From contig NZ_JAGGKG010000009.1 in the NCBI RefSeq assembly GCF_017873435.1, positions 120,960 to 184,959 of the forward strand: a stretch of 64,000 nucleotides of DNA. The letters are read 5' to 3'. The number at the start of each line of letters is the position of its first letter. Position 1 is the first letter of the stretch. The position numbers were made by a program, and so were the translations under genes. Below the pieces are notes generated by a model that saw only the letters and a program-made list of their open reading frames with translations, had not been told where the DNA came from and did not search any database. The DNA is from Paenibacillus turicensis (lineage in GTDB: Bacteria > Bacillota > Bacilli > Paenibacillales > Paenibacillaceae). Positions 56,086 through 64,000 of this stretch are shown in pieces.

Positions 56086-57072
56086 ATGAGAAATATAAAA
56101 GTTTTAATCGAAATTTTATATCAAAGGTTTCTTGTGAATTGGAATAAGTATTTAGTAATGATTTTTACACTTGCACTTACAATTTCTTTTTTGATTCTAA
56201 CTGGACATGAAATTTATAATAGTGCATCCAAATTTGAAAGCTTAAGTCTTGCTAAAAGGACTTATGTCACTAGGATTTCTTCCTCAAATACTATAAAAGC
56301 TTTAGATACGATACTGCAAGATTGGGTGAAAAAGGAGATTGAGACAGCTAATAAAGTATCACTATATGAAAAAGGAAATATATATGGGAATTATATTGTA
56401 TATTTTTCAGGTAACTATTCTTTTTTAAATCCTCAATCCATCGAATCAAGTATTTTAAAAGGTAGACCTTTTAATTCAACTGAGTTAGAGAATGGAGAAC
56501 AAGTAATTATCTTAAACCAAGATGATTATTTAACATATTATAGAAATTTCGACCTAGGAGATGAAATTCCTATTTTTAATACGAACTTTAAATTTATTGG
56601 GATTAGCAAATATGAAACTGTATTTCCTTATAATACAATTCAAAAGTTATCACAAACTAACAACGAATTATCTGTTAATGAAATTTGGATAACGACAGTA
56701 AAACCGTTAATAAACAGTGAAATTACAAGTATGATTAAACATGCATCCAATATTGTTCAAGATACTGAATATGAGATTAGTTCTAATTTTTCTTCAATAC
56801 TCACTGCGAAAATAGAAAATGTTACTGGCAGTGTTATCATTGCGTTAATTATATGCATAATCTCTATAGTTAATATAATCTTTAACGTAAAAATATTAAT
56901 ATTAACAAATAAAAATACAGCAATTATATATGTAAGCTTGGGCTATACACGAGCTAATACAATCGCTTCTTTAATATCAGAAATTGTTTTGATGCTCATT
57001 GTATCAGTAAGCATTGCACTAGCTATTTCAAATTATTTATCTCCAGTAATTAAAGATCTAACAATGATTTAA
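56086..57072 (+). CDS. FtsX-like ABC permease subunit 1
   Basis: 328 residues. One N-terminal membrane segment (about 22-42), a large outside domain with the MacB-like ILKGRPFNSTELENGEQVIIL region, and three C-terminal membrane segments (about 245-320). This is the half-size FtsX/MacB permease layout. AT-rich coding. GAGG 5 nt before ATG. The next gene has the same layout, so a heterodimer is likely. Confidence 0.75.
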   Translation: MRNIKVLIEILYQRFLVNWNKYLVMIFTLALTISFLILTGHEIYNSASKFESLSLAKRTYVTRISSSNTIKALDTILQDWVKKEIETANKVSLYEKGNIYGNYIVYFSGNYSFLNPQSIESSILKGRPFNSTELENGEQVIILNQDDYLTYYRNFDLGDEIPIFNTNFKFIGISKYETVFPYNTIQKLSQTNNELSVNEIWITTVKPLINSEITSMIKHASNIVQDTEYEISSNFSSILTAKIENVTGSVIIALIICIISIVNIIFNVKILILTNKNTAIIYVSLGYTRANTIASLISEIVLMLIVSVSIALAISNYLSPVIKDLTMI

Positions 57073-57082
57073 AGGGGACATA

Positions 57083-58225
57083 ATGAAACGAATATATGAA
57101 TTTTTAGTGTTGTATATTAATCAGAGTGAAAAAAAGTATATTTATCATCTACTTCAGTTTGTGGTGGTACTTATTCTTCTTCATGTAGTGTTATATCATT
57201 TATTTGAAATTAAGCACTTAAAACAAACAATAGAAGATACTAACGCGGAGCAACTTTTTCAAGGATATTATTACATCGAGGATAAAGATCATATTTCAAC
57301 TGAAATGGAACAATTACAACGAAAATTACCAAAAGGAGTTAACATTATTACGCCAAATAAACAGTTTGCCTACACTAACGAAAGGAATGGAGGGAAGCAA
57401 ATTACAATTAATTTTATGAATTTGGATGAAATAACGCAGTTCAAATATCAAACTACTAAGGGCTCATATTTTAGTAGTAAATGGGACAATGATTACATAT
57501 ATCAAGCGATAATTCCTAGTGAATTAAATAGTAAATATAAATTGGGACAAGCATACAAAATTCCTGTTGAAAAAAATTTAAAACCATTAAAAGAGATAAC
57601 GATCAAAGTAATTGGTGTTCGTGAATATAATTACATTTTAGATTTAGCCTATAGTCCTAATATCCAAAATCGAGATCATACCATTTTGGTTTTTGATCAT
57701 TTCCAAGATACAATTCCATTATTTTATGTTAATAGTAGTAATAAAATTACAGTTACGTTTCAAAGTGAAGTAGATGATTCTAGTATGCTATCTGAGCTAC
57801 TTACCCCTACAGGGTTATTTGATATTCGAAGTATCGAAGAAAATATAAATAACTCAGCCAAAGTGTCTCATCATGATTTTTCTATTAACATAACCTCTTT
57901 GATTGTATTGTTACTTCTTATAATCGTATCATTGGGAAGCTTCTATTATCTTGAGTTTTATAATAAAAAGGGACAATATTATATTTATTTAAGCTATGGC
58001 ATAACTCGAATTTTTTTGGTTCGTGCTTTATTGTGCTTGAATTTTATAGTTTGTATCGGTGCCTTTATTATAGGAGAAATGGTGTGGGCTTTCTTACGAT
58101 ATGTAGGCGATTTTTCTTTTTTATTTAGCCATACCTTTATTACATTTAGTTTGAGCCTATTTATTATGACTTGTCTGACCTTGTTAAATTACTATTATTT
58201 TCACAAAGCTAGACAATATTTTTAA
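57083..58225 (+). CDS. FtsX-like ABC permease subunit 2
   Basis: 380 residues, N-terminal membrane segment (about 20-42), outside domain of about 230 residues, three C-terminal membrane segments (about 275-375). Little sequence likeness to subunit 1 by eye but the same topology. Starts 10 bp after its stop behind AAAGGGG. Partner of the ATPase that follows. Confidence 0.72.
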   Translation: MKRIYEFLVLYINQSEKKYIYHLLQFVVVLILLHVVLYHLFEIKHLKQTIEDTNAEQLFQGYYYIEDKDHISTEMEQLQRKLPKGVNIITPNKQFAYTNERNGGKQITINFMNLDEITQFKYQTTKGSYFSSKWDNDYIYQAIIPSELNSKYKLGQAYKIPVEKNLKPLKEITIKVIGVREYNYILDLAYSPNIQNRDHTILVFDHFQDTIPLFYVNSSNKITVTFQSEVDDSSMLSELLTPTGLFDIRSIEENINNSAKVSHHDFSINITSLIVLLLLIIVSLGSFYYLEFYNKKGQYYIYLSYGITRIFLVRALLCLNFIVCIGAFIIGEMVWAFLRYVGDFSFLFSHTFITFSLSLFIMTCLTLLNYYYFHKARQYF

Positions 58226-58248
58226 GTACAAAATAAGGAGTTATATTT

Positions 58249-58932
58249 GTGAAAAAATCACTAGTACATTTAGAAAATTTGGGTAAACAATATGATGAAT
58301 ACGGGTTTGCTTTAAAAAATATAACAATGCAGGTTGAACAGGGAGAGATGGTAGCCATTATTGGTGAATCTGGATCTGGAAAAAGCACCTTATTAAACAT
58401 TATTGGTGGTGCATTGGAGCAGGATAAAGGAACTTATTTGTTTCAGGGTAAAGCTTTAAATGAACTATCTGATGCGCAAATTTCAACCGTTAAAAATAAG
58501 GAAATCGGATATATATGGCAGGATTTTGGATTGATTGAGAATTTGTCAGTATTTCAAAATGTTAAGTTACCCCTATTGTTTAATAAGGATGTGCCTATGG
58601 AGCAGATCGAACAATTAGTACGAAAAGTGTTAACCAAAGTGCAATTAAATCAATATATTAGCAAAAAAGTTAAAAGACTTTCTGGTGGTGAAAAACAACG
58701 TGTTGCGATCGCGCGTGCGATTGTTAATCGTCCGCAGTTAATTATTGCTGATGAACCCACTGCGGCACTGGATTCTGTAACAACTATAAAAATAATGGAA
58801 TTGTTAAAAACAATTAATAAGACAAATAAAACTTCTTTTGTAATTGCCACTCATAATAGGGAAGTAGCAGCGATGTGTGATCGTGTGATAGAGTTAAAGG
58901 ACGGGGAAATTGTAAAAGAGATTACTAACTAA
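58249..58932 (+). CDS. ABC transporter ATPase (MacB/LolD type)
   Basis: 227 residues. Walker A GESGSGKST, Q-loop WQDFGLIENLSVFQNV, signature LSGGEKQRVAIARAI, Walker B LIIADEPTAALD, H-loop ATHN. This subfamily works as a mechanotransmitter with FtsX-type permeases, in lipoprotein extraction, peptide export or antibiotic defence. SD AAGGAG before a GTG start. Confidence 0.92.
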   Translation: MKKSLVHLENLGKQYDEYGFALKNITMQVEQGEMVAIIGESGSGKSTLLNIIGGALEQDKGTYLFQGKALNELSDAQISTVKNKEIGYIWQDFGLIENLSVFQNVKLPLLFNKDVPMEQIEQLVRKVLTKVQLNQYISKKVKRLSGGEKQRVAIARAIVNRPQLIIADEPTAALDSVTTIKIMELLKTINKTNKTSFVIATHNREVAAMCDRVIELKDGEIVKEITN

Positions 58933-58951
58933 AAGCAGGAGGTTTTATTAC

Positions 58952-59065
58952 ATGACTGTACTTTGGGAAAATATAATTTTAACATCTGTTGCATTAGTAG
59001 TTTTTGTAGTCTTAGCTGTACTCGTAGTTAAAGGTTTGTTACGTATTTTTAAAACTAGAAAATAA
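58952..59065 (+). CDS. Small membrane protein in ABC cassette
   Basis: 37 residues: short N-terminus, one membrane helix (VALVVFVVLAVLVVKGLL) and a basic end (RIFKTRK). AGGAGG 9 nt before ATG and tight spacing to both neighbours support real translation. Could be a small transporter subunit or a toxic or immunity peptide. Nothing similar recognised. Confidence 0.65.
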   Translation: MTVLWENIILTSVALVVFVVLAVLVVKGLLRIFKTRK

Positions 59066-59116
59066 AGTATAGTAAAAAAGGTTTATATTGAAATTATTAA
59101 GGAGGCTATCTAGGCA

Positions 59117-59812
59117 ATGAATGTTAATAATTTATTCAAAAAGCTAGGGGCACTCATATTTTACATTATAGCGTTAGCTATCTTAGTTTTTACAGGTTAT
59201 ATCGTAATCGTGGCGGGTTATAATACAGATATTATGAAATATTTGCTGTTGTTAGGGTTTGGTTATATTGTTAGTATTTTTATAGGAAAGCAGTTTCATA
59301 AATGGATGGCTACTGAGACAAAAGAACAGATAAGAGCAGTGAGGCTTGGGTTACTAAGCTATTTTATATATTATATTGTGTTGCTCTATTTCTTTTTGTT
59401 TAAAGGTGGGCCTACTTGGGAATATGATTCTTGGTCTGACTATATGAAGGACAACACTAACCTAGTTCCATTCAAAACAATAATTAACTACATTAACGAG
59501 TTGATAAGTCACAATATAAATGTAGGTACTGTCCTTCAAAACCTACTTGGAAATTTAATATTGTTTATGCCGATGGCTTTGTTCGCTATTTTGCTTTTAC
59601 CTAAAGGGACTAGCAAGCTTAAAAAATATGTAGGCTTTGTCCTTCTTATTGTAGCTGTAGAGCTGATCCAGGGGATAACAAGAACAGGATTTTGTGATAT
59701 CGATGATCTTATACTTAATACTGTTGGTTTTATTATAGCTGATGTGTGCTTTAGTTATATTTTGAATAAGCTTAGAACACATTCGGTTAAGTTTAAAAAC
59801 TTTTCGCATTAA
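59117..59812 (+). CDS. VanZ-like family membrane protein
   Basis: 231 residues, about six membrane segments. VanZ signatures: NLVPFKTIINYI, LLGNLILFMPMALFA, and the charged VELIQGITRTGFCDIDDLILNTVGF. VanZ gives low-level teicoplanin resistance in enterococci; in other genomes VanZ-like proteins accompany bacteriocin or peptide ABC genes and may protect the envelope. AAGGAGG before ATG. Same strand as the ABC genes, 51 bp after the small peptide gene. Confidence 0.85.
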   Translation: MNVNNLFKKLGALIFYIIALAILVFTGYIVIVAGYNTDIMKYLLLLGFGYIVSIFIGKQFHKWMATETKEQIRAVRLGLLSYFIYYIVLLYFFLFKGGPTWEYDSWSDYMKDNTNLVPFKTIINYINELISHNINVGTVLQNLLGNLILFMPMALFAILLLPKGTSKLKKYVGFVLLIVAVELIQGITRTGFCDIDDLILNTVGFIIADVCFSYILNKLRTHSVKFKNFSH

Positions 59813-59870
59813 AGACATAAACAAAAACCGGCCTTTTAGTTTTTAGCTATAAATAGGAGGATTATACTTG

Positions 59871-60464
59871 ATGGCTGCATCAGCTTTTAGATTATTGATT
59901 GTCTGTATATTTGGATCTTTGCTTATATCGGGCTGTAGCACAGAAAAGGCTCTAAATACCTCAGAGCCGAGTACCCAAAAAAATCAAGTAAACATAGTAG
60001 ATAAAAATAAAGAACAACCTTCTTCACCCAAAAGTAAGGAACCTGAGTCACAAGTATTACTAGATAACTCAACAAAAGAAGGCAAAGAGATTACCAAAAC
60101 TAACTTTAAACCACAAGTTGCTGTTAATTTAGAACAGTATAAAGAAAGTTTTTTTAATGATGAGATTATTAATATGTTAAATAGCACGCTTAAAGCGGTT
60201 ATCGATCAAAATAAAGAGAACTTTAATAAATATATACATGAAGGTAATTCACTTGATTCACTCTTTTTTAGCGAAGAAAAAAACAAATATATGTTTTATG
60301 ATGTTGAATTCATTCAAAAGCTTATTATTGATGATCGTGTAAGAATTAATGTATTAATTCGATATGCAGAAAAGTCTTCAGATAATGTCATTAGTAATAC
60401 AAGTGTTATGTTTACATTCACTAAAAACAAAGAAGGGCAATGGGGAATTGCAAATATAGATTAA
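59871..60464 (+). CDS. Lipoprotein of unknown function
   Basis: 197 residues. Lipobox LLISGC (Cys near 23), then a spacer of about 65 residues rich in Ser, Pro, Lys and Asn, then a globular domain (about 85-197) with the look of an NTF2-like or DUF4878-type fold (ends FTFTKNKEGQWGI). Start ATG 59871 or the TTG just before. Last gene of the cassette; terminator follows. As a surface lipoprotein it could bind the cassette's substrate or product. Confidence 0.78.
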   Translation: MAASAFRLLIVCIFGSLLISGCSTEKALNTSEPSTQKNQVNIVDKNKEQPSSPKSKEPESQVLLDNSTKEGKEITKTNFKPQVAVNLEQYKESFFNDEIINMLNSTLKAVIDQNKENFNKYIHEGNSLDSLFFSEEKNKYMFYDVEFIQKLIIDDRVRINVLIRYAEKSSDNVISNTSVMFTFTKNKEGQWGIANID

Positions 60465-60467
60465 AAA

Positions 60468-60526
60468 TAAAACCTGAATGACTAAGAAACTCTAAATTAG
60501 ATTTTCGTAATCTTTCAGGTTTTTCT
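60468..60526. terminator. Terminator between cassette and aminotransferase gene
   Basis: Outer stem AAAACCTGAA / TTCAGGTTTT enclosing a small hairpin (AGATT...AATCT), with T runs on both strands; convergent genes. Confidence 0.7.
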
Positions 60527-60532
60527 ATAGCC

Positions 60533-61831
60533 TTATTTCTTCAACAGATCAAGCACACCTTGATAGATCAGGCTATATAACTCTTCGAGATCCTCTTCCT
60601 CAATACAGGAAAAAGCGATCCGTAAGTCATATTCTCCTAAAGCGATTGTTCCGATTCCGTATTGTTCCAGCAAATGCTGACGCAAATCTTCTGACTTCAC
60701 ATGCTTTAATTTTAAGCACATGAAATAACCGGAGTTAAAGGGGTAGTAGTCCCATACTTTAATATAATCCTCATTATCTAAAATCGCTTTGACTTTATTT
60801 GCACGGCGTTTCATCGTAATGAATTTCTCTTCCCTTTGAGCTGCAAAATCTGGTGATTGCAACGCATGTAATACAAAGGTTTGAGAAGGATGGGAACAAC
60901 TTGAAACTGTGGCACGAATAATTCCAGTTGTTTTATTTTCTAATGCTTCTACAACTGCTTTATCATTACAAGCATAGGTGATGAAGCCTACACGAAAGCC
61001 CCATACATATTCTTCTTTTGTTGCACCATCTACTTTAATCGGTAAAATACGCGGATGTAAACCTGCTAATTTACCAAATAATGATTCGCAAATGGTATCC
61101 TCAAAAAAGAGTCCAAAATAAGCATCGTCCGTAACGGCGACAACATTAATTCCCGCTTCAGCGGCTTCAAGTAGGGCAGCTACAATTTCATTGGCCTCAC
61201 GATCCCCAGGGGTGTAGCCTGTAGGGTTATTTGGAAAGTTCAAAAGGACGATCGCTTTTCCTTTTTCTTGTTGTGCAAGCAAGGCTTCACGTAACCCTGC
61301 ACTATTAAATTTCATTTCATCTGTAAATAATGGGTAATTGACAATTGTACCATGACCACGTACAGCATATGTTAATTCGTAGTTTTCCCAGTTTTTATCT
61401 GGGAAAATAACGACATCACCTTCATTCAGAAATAAATCTGCAACAATACTTAAGCCGTGTGTTAGTGCATTTGTAACGATAGGGTGGCTGAAAGCTTTAC
61501 CTTCGAGAGATGGGTTTTCAGTTAGCATTTTCTCGCGCCATAACTTGCGAAGAGCAGGCTTACCCGCGGGGGGGGCATAAGGATATAAATCATTTGGGTG
61601 ATAAGCAGATAATGTTTCCTGAATCGCATTAAGGTACATTGCTGTACCGTTTTCTGTGGCAATCCCTATCGTAGCATTAAATTTTGTTGCTTTAGCACCT
61701 GCTTCAGCAGACTGATTAAGAATGCCCTCTTTAGGAAAGTAAATTTCTTTTCCGATTGTAGACAACATATCATATACATGGATATTGCTGGATTTCAGAT
61801 TATGATTCATCTGCTCCGCAAGTGGGTTCAT
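60533..61831 (-). CDS. PLP-dependent class I/II aminotransferase
   Basis: 432 residues, fold type I. LYPYAPPAGKPALRKLWREK at the start of the domain, NFPNNPTGY, TDDAYFGLFFED, and the probable PLP Lys in the DGATKEEYVWGFRVGF segment, followed by a conserved Arg-binding end (LRIAFSC). Amino acid substrate unclear. ATG behind GAGAGGATGAG. Divergent from an AraC regulator that may control it (inference). Confidence 0.85.
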   Translation of the reverse strand: MNPLAEQMNHNLKSSNIHVYDMLSTIGKEIYFPKEGILNQSAEAGAKATKFNATIGIATENGTAMYLNAIQETLSAYHPNDLYPYAPPAGKPALRKLWREKMLTENPSLEGKAFSHPIVTNALTHGLSIVADLFLNEGDVVIFPDKNWENYELTYAVRGHGTIVNYPLFTDEMKFNSAGLREALLAQQEKGKAIVLLNFPNNPTGYTPGDREANEIVAALLEAAEAGINVVAVTDDAYFGLFFEDTICESLFGKLAGLHPRILPIKVDGATKEEYVWGFRVGFITYACNDKAVVEALENKTTGIIRATVSSCSHPSQTFVLHALQSPDFAAQREEKFITMKRRANKVKAILDNEDYIKVWDYYPFNSGYFMCLKLKHVKSEDLRQHLLEQYGIGTIALGEYDLRIAFSCIEEEDLEELYSLIYQGVLDLLKK

Positions 61832-62041
61832 TCAAAACTCATCCTCTCGATGTGAGTTGTACTAGGCGACAACCATTATATTGCCTAACATTATATCATC
61901 TTGATCTATCGTCGTCACTCTCTACATCAACAGAAATGGATACTTTATAGAATAAATATTGAAAAGTTACTTTTGGTAAAACGTACAAATGAGTATAATA
62001 TGGATAACAAGTCTGGACTCTACTTACGGAGGGATAAAAAT

Positions 62042-62827
62042 ATGCTTCACCTGTCACCGTCTTCATTTGTACTTAAACCTGCATTTGCCAAAATTGTTTG
62101 TGAGCCGACATGGAGATGGCGCAAGCGAGAAAAGGCATTAGATAACTATGATCTTTTTTATGTATGGAGTGGTGAGGGCACTGTTGTGCTAAATGGCCAA
62201 TCTTTTTCTGTTGGCAAAGGAAGCTGTTTTTTATTTCGTAAAGGCGATCATACGACTGCAACCCATAACCCGCAAAAGCCGTTAGTGCTAACCTATATCC
62301 ATTTTGATGTCACTGAACCAGTGACTGAGGTGCCTAGTCCTTATCGAGTTTTGGAGGATACGCTGGACTTCGAATATATGCTGTCACGTTATGTTCGCTT
62401 ATTTCTTATCCAAGCGTATGCTGCAGAGGAAGAGGCTCGCCTGATTTTGAAGCAGCTGCTCATTTCCTTACTGAGAGAAGAACGCCAACCACAGGTTGAA
62501 AAAAAGGTGAGTAACCAGCTTGCAGAGGTCATTCATGAAATTTCTAATTATGTTGTTCAGCATCCTGGATTACCGCATAAGGTTGAGGATTTAGCAGCAA
62601 GAGCGGGATTGTCCCCAAGATATTTTTCAATTAAATTTAAAGAAATCATCGGTATGTCTGTCCAATCGTACATTATAAAATCTAGAATTGATCGTGCGCA
62701 GCATTTGTTGTTACATGCGGGAATGAATGTTACCGAAGTTGCAGATGCGTTAGGCTATCGGGATATTTTCTTTTTTAGTCGTCAATTTAAACAATACACA
62801 GGAAAAAGCCCATCAGAAATTAGATAA
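62042..62827 (+). CDS. AraC-family regulator
   Basis: 261 residues from ATG 62042 (GGAGGGA 7 nt upstream); the frame is open 47 codons further up without an SD. N-terminal cupin-like sensing domain (YVWSGEGTVVLNGQSFSVGKGSCFLFRKGDH, in parts) and two C-terminal helix-turn-helix units (KVEDLAARAGLSPRYFSIKFKE; VTEVADALGYRDIFFFSRQFK) ending in TGKSPSEIR. Ligand unknown. Confidence 0.88.
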   Translation: MLHLSPSSFVLKPAFAKIVCEPTWRWRKREKALDNYDLFYVWSGEGTVVLNGQSFSVGKGSCFLFRKGDHTTATHNPQKPLVLTYIHFDVTEPVTEVPSPYRVLEDTLDFEYMLSRYVRLFLIQAYAAEEEARLILKQLLISLLREERQPQVEKKVSNQLAEVIHEISNYVVQHPGLPHKVEDLAARAGLSPRYFSIKFKEIIGMSVQSYIIKSRIDRAQHLLLHAGMNVTEVADALGYRDIFFFSRQFKQYTGKSPSEIR

Positions 62828-62849
62828 ATGAATTAAAATGAATTATAAA

Positions 62850-62883
62850 ATTTCAAACTAGACTACGGTCTAGTTTTTTTATA
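62850..62883 (+). terminator. Terminator of AraC gene
   Basis: AAACTAGAC / GTCTAGTTT stem, TACG loop, seven-T run. Confidence 0.9.
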
Positions 62884-62963
62884 GACCTGAGGTTGAAGCT
62901 GAACTAAGTTTAATGGAGTATACTGAATTTATACATAAGGCTTACACAAATAGGGGGAATAAA

Positions 62964-63857
62964 ATGAATTCTTTAAAAACGCTAGGTGTTTCATTGCTAG
63001 CTTCTACACTATTGTTATCAGGTTGCAGTGACCAGCTAGAGGATAATTTAAAAGAGGTAGCGAGTGGTGCGCAAAATGCCGTCCATCAGGTTGGAGATTT
63101 AATTGAAGACACTGGAGCAGATTGGAGTAAGGATATGAGAAGTCAAGGTGTATTAACTGAACTAAATCGAACTCAGCCGATAAATAATGCAACAACATTG
63201 AACATTAATCATCCAATAGGGAACATTACGATTGAGCCTTCTTCCAAAAGTGGGGAAATTAAGGTGGAGGCAAAGTTATGGGTAAGCAAAAGTGAGGCAG
63301 AAAAGGAGAAAATAAAGCAAATTTTTGAGCAAGCAGAGATATCACTTGTACCTGATCAAGAGACATTAACTTTATTGATCCATCCTCATGGTAACCAAGA
63401 TGAAAATCTATGGGACTGGGCGCAAAAGCAGTATAAGACTTCCAAATTGCTTGTTGATTATACTATTTATGTACCTGAGCAGGTTACAGCGTATCAAATC
63501 CATAGCAATGTCGGCAATATTACAATGAGTAAACTACAAGGTTCCTTACAGCTACAGGCTGATGTTGGTGAAATTCAGATTCAGGAAGTTCAAATCGCAG
63601 GTGATTCCTCTATTATTGTGAATACAGGTCAGCTCGATATGAGTATTAATGAACAATCTAATTTTAGCAGCTTAAGTGCGATGGTGGAGCTAGGAAATCT
63701 TATTGCAAAGGTTCCATCTACCTTACCTTCTGAAGTAGAGGCGACTACCGAGCTAGGGGAGTTAACAGGAATAGATAATGAGGGAGTTAAGCTTAACGGC
63801 GGAGGACCTCCGATCACACTGAGAACTTCTGTGGGTAACATTACAGTTAGTCACTAA
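62964..63857 (+). CDS. DUF4097-like lipoprotein
   Basis: 297 residues from ATG 62964 (AGGGGGA 6 nt upstream). Lipobox LLLSGC. After a helical stretch the protein consists of short repeats with a GNITI/GNITM/GEIQI/GNLIA pattern, each one turn of a beta-solenoid, as in the DUF4097/putative adhesin family. Surface-anchored; function unknown. Own transcription unit by spacing. Confidence 0.82.
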   Translation: MNSLKTLGVSLLASTLLLSGCSDQLEDNLKEVASGAQNAVHQVGDLIEDTGADWSKDMRSQGVLTELNRTQPINNATTLNINHPIGNITIEPSSKSGEIKVEAKLWVSKSEAEKEKIKQIFEQAEISLVPDQETLTLLIHPHGNQDENLWDWAQKQYKTSKLLVDYTIYVPEQVTAYQIHSNVGNITMSKLQGSLQLQADVGEIQIQEVQIAGDSSIIVNTGQLDMSINEQSNFSSLSAMVELGNLIAKVPSTLPSEVEATTELGELTGIDNEGVKLNGGGPPITLRTSVGNITVSH

Positions 63858-63904
63858 AATTAAGTAAAAATTAAAAACCCAAGCTATGTACAAAATTGGA
63901 ATCA

Positions 63905-64000
63905 AGGGACTGACCCCTTTATGTGAGACAGGGATCAAAACACCTTACAAGTTTAAGCAGCCAGACGCCGGTAATTCACTGGCGACTGGTTATTTAGTTT
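63905..64000 (-). mobile_element. End of an IS3-family insertion sequence, cut by window edge
   Basis: The minus strand gives the C-terminal end of an orfB transposase, then a short non-coding tail that stops in a GGGACTGACCCC-type terminal repeat (63905-63916) as in IS3-family/IS150-like elements. The remaining element lies beyond the window. Confidence 0.65.
63953..64000 (-). CDS. IS3-family transposase orfB, C-terminal 15 residues
   Basis: Only 15 codons and the TAA stop are inside the window. They read KLNNQSPVNYRRLAA, the typical end of IS3-group integrase-type transposases (short K-L-N, then SPxxYR). The rest continues past the window edge. Confidence 0.65.
   Translation of the reverse strand, partial: KLNNQSPVNYRRLAA

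Noticed and set aside
55409..58932. Lactococcin 972-type bacteriocin operon
   Set aside because: The secreted protein is too long and lacks the family's sequence pattern, and there are two half-permeases instead of one large membrane protein. A general link to peptide export stays possible.

Overview
The window comes from an endospore-forming, AT-rich Gram-positive bacterium, most likely a Brevibacillus-like member of the Paenibacillaceae (inference from gene content; B. laterosporus would fit, but I could not run a comparison). Support: the Bacillales-type helicase loaders DnaB and DnaI, HemQ, TrxA next to UvrC, EcsAB, the sporulation checkpoint protein Sda, a GerA/GerB/GerC germinant receptor, a YheC/YheD protein and a YjcZ-like spore peptide, plus two exported proteins with S-layer-homology (SLH) domains. 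Many genes start with TTG or GTG behind strong Shine-Dalgarno (SD) sequences; I moved several starts on that basis. No rRNA, tRNA or CRISPR array was seen.

Layout. 1-3.3 kb: 3' part of a surface protein with duplicated RCC1 repeats. 3.4-7.3 kb: calcium-type P-ATPase and AI-2E family permease. 7.5-8.7 kb: YheC/D protein and sda, flanked by DnaA boxes. 8.8-12.7 kb: flavoprotein YumC, type II NADH dehydrogenase, HemQ. 13-18.2 kb: dnaB-dnaI, trxA, uvrC. 18.4-25.1 kb: CPBP protease, KtrB/KtrA-type potassium uptake, AraC regulator and secreted esterase. 25.3-28.8 kb: GntR-controlled double ABC transporter with a clear promoter and operator. 29-36 kb: giant cell-wall subtilase with SLH domains, a stand-alone TPR-like protein, and an ECF sigma/anti-sigma pair. 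36.4-45.8 kb: acetyltransferase, ger operon, MarR regulator, YcdB/SLH protein, NagZ-like lipoprotein. 45.8-54.7 kb: alkyltransferase-like protein, DUF1361 and GNAT proteins, PHP phosphatase, LysR, CheX, SDR, DEAD-box-type helicase, EcsAB. 54.8-60.5 kb: a YjcZ-like spore peptide, then an AT-rich cassette of a secreted protein, two FtsX-like half-permeases, an ABC ATPase, a 37-residue membrane peptide, a VanZ-like protein and a lipoprotein. 60.5-64 kb: aminotransferase, AraC regulator, DUF4097-like lipoprotein, and the end of an IS3-family element cut by the window edge.

The two most unusual things are (i) a family of at least six dispersed palindromic intergenic repeats (about 125-230 bp, AT-rich flanks, terminal inverted repeats, a conserved internal hairpin with compensating changes between copies), five of which sit between divergently transcribed genes, and (ii) the 55.4-60.5 kb secreted-protein/ABC/VanZ/lipoprotein cassette, which looks like an undescribed export or envelope-defence unit.
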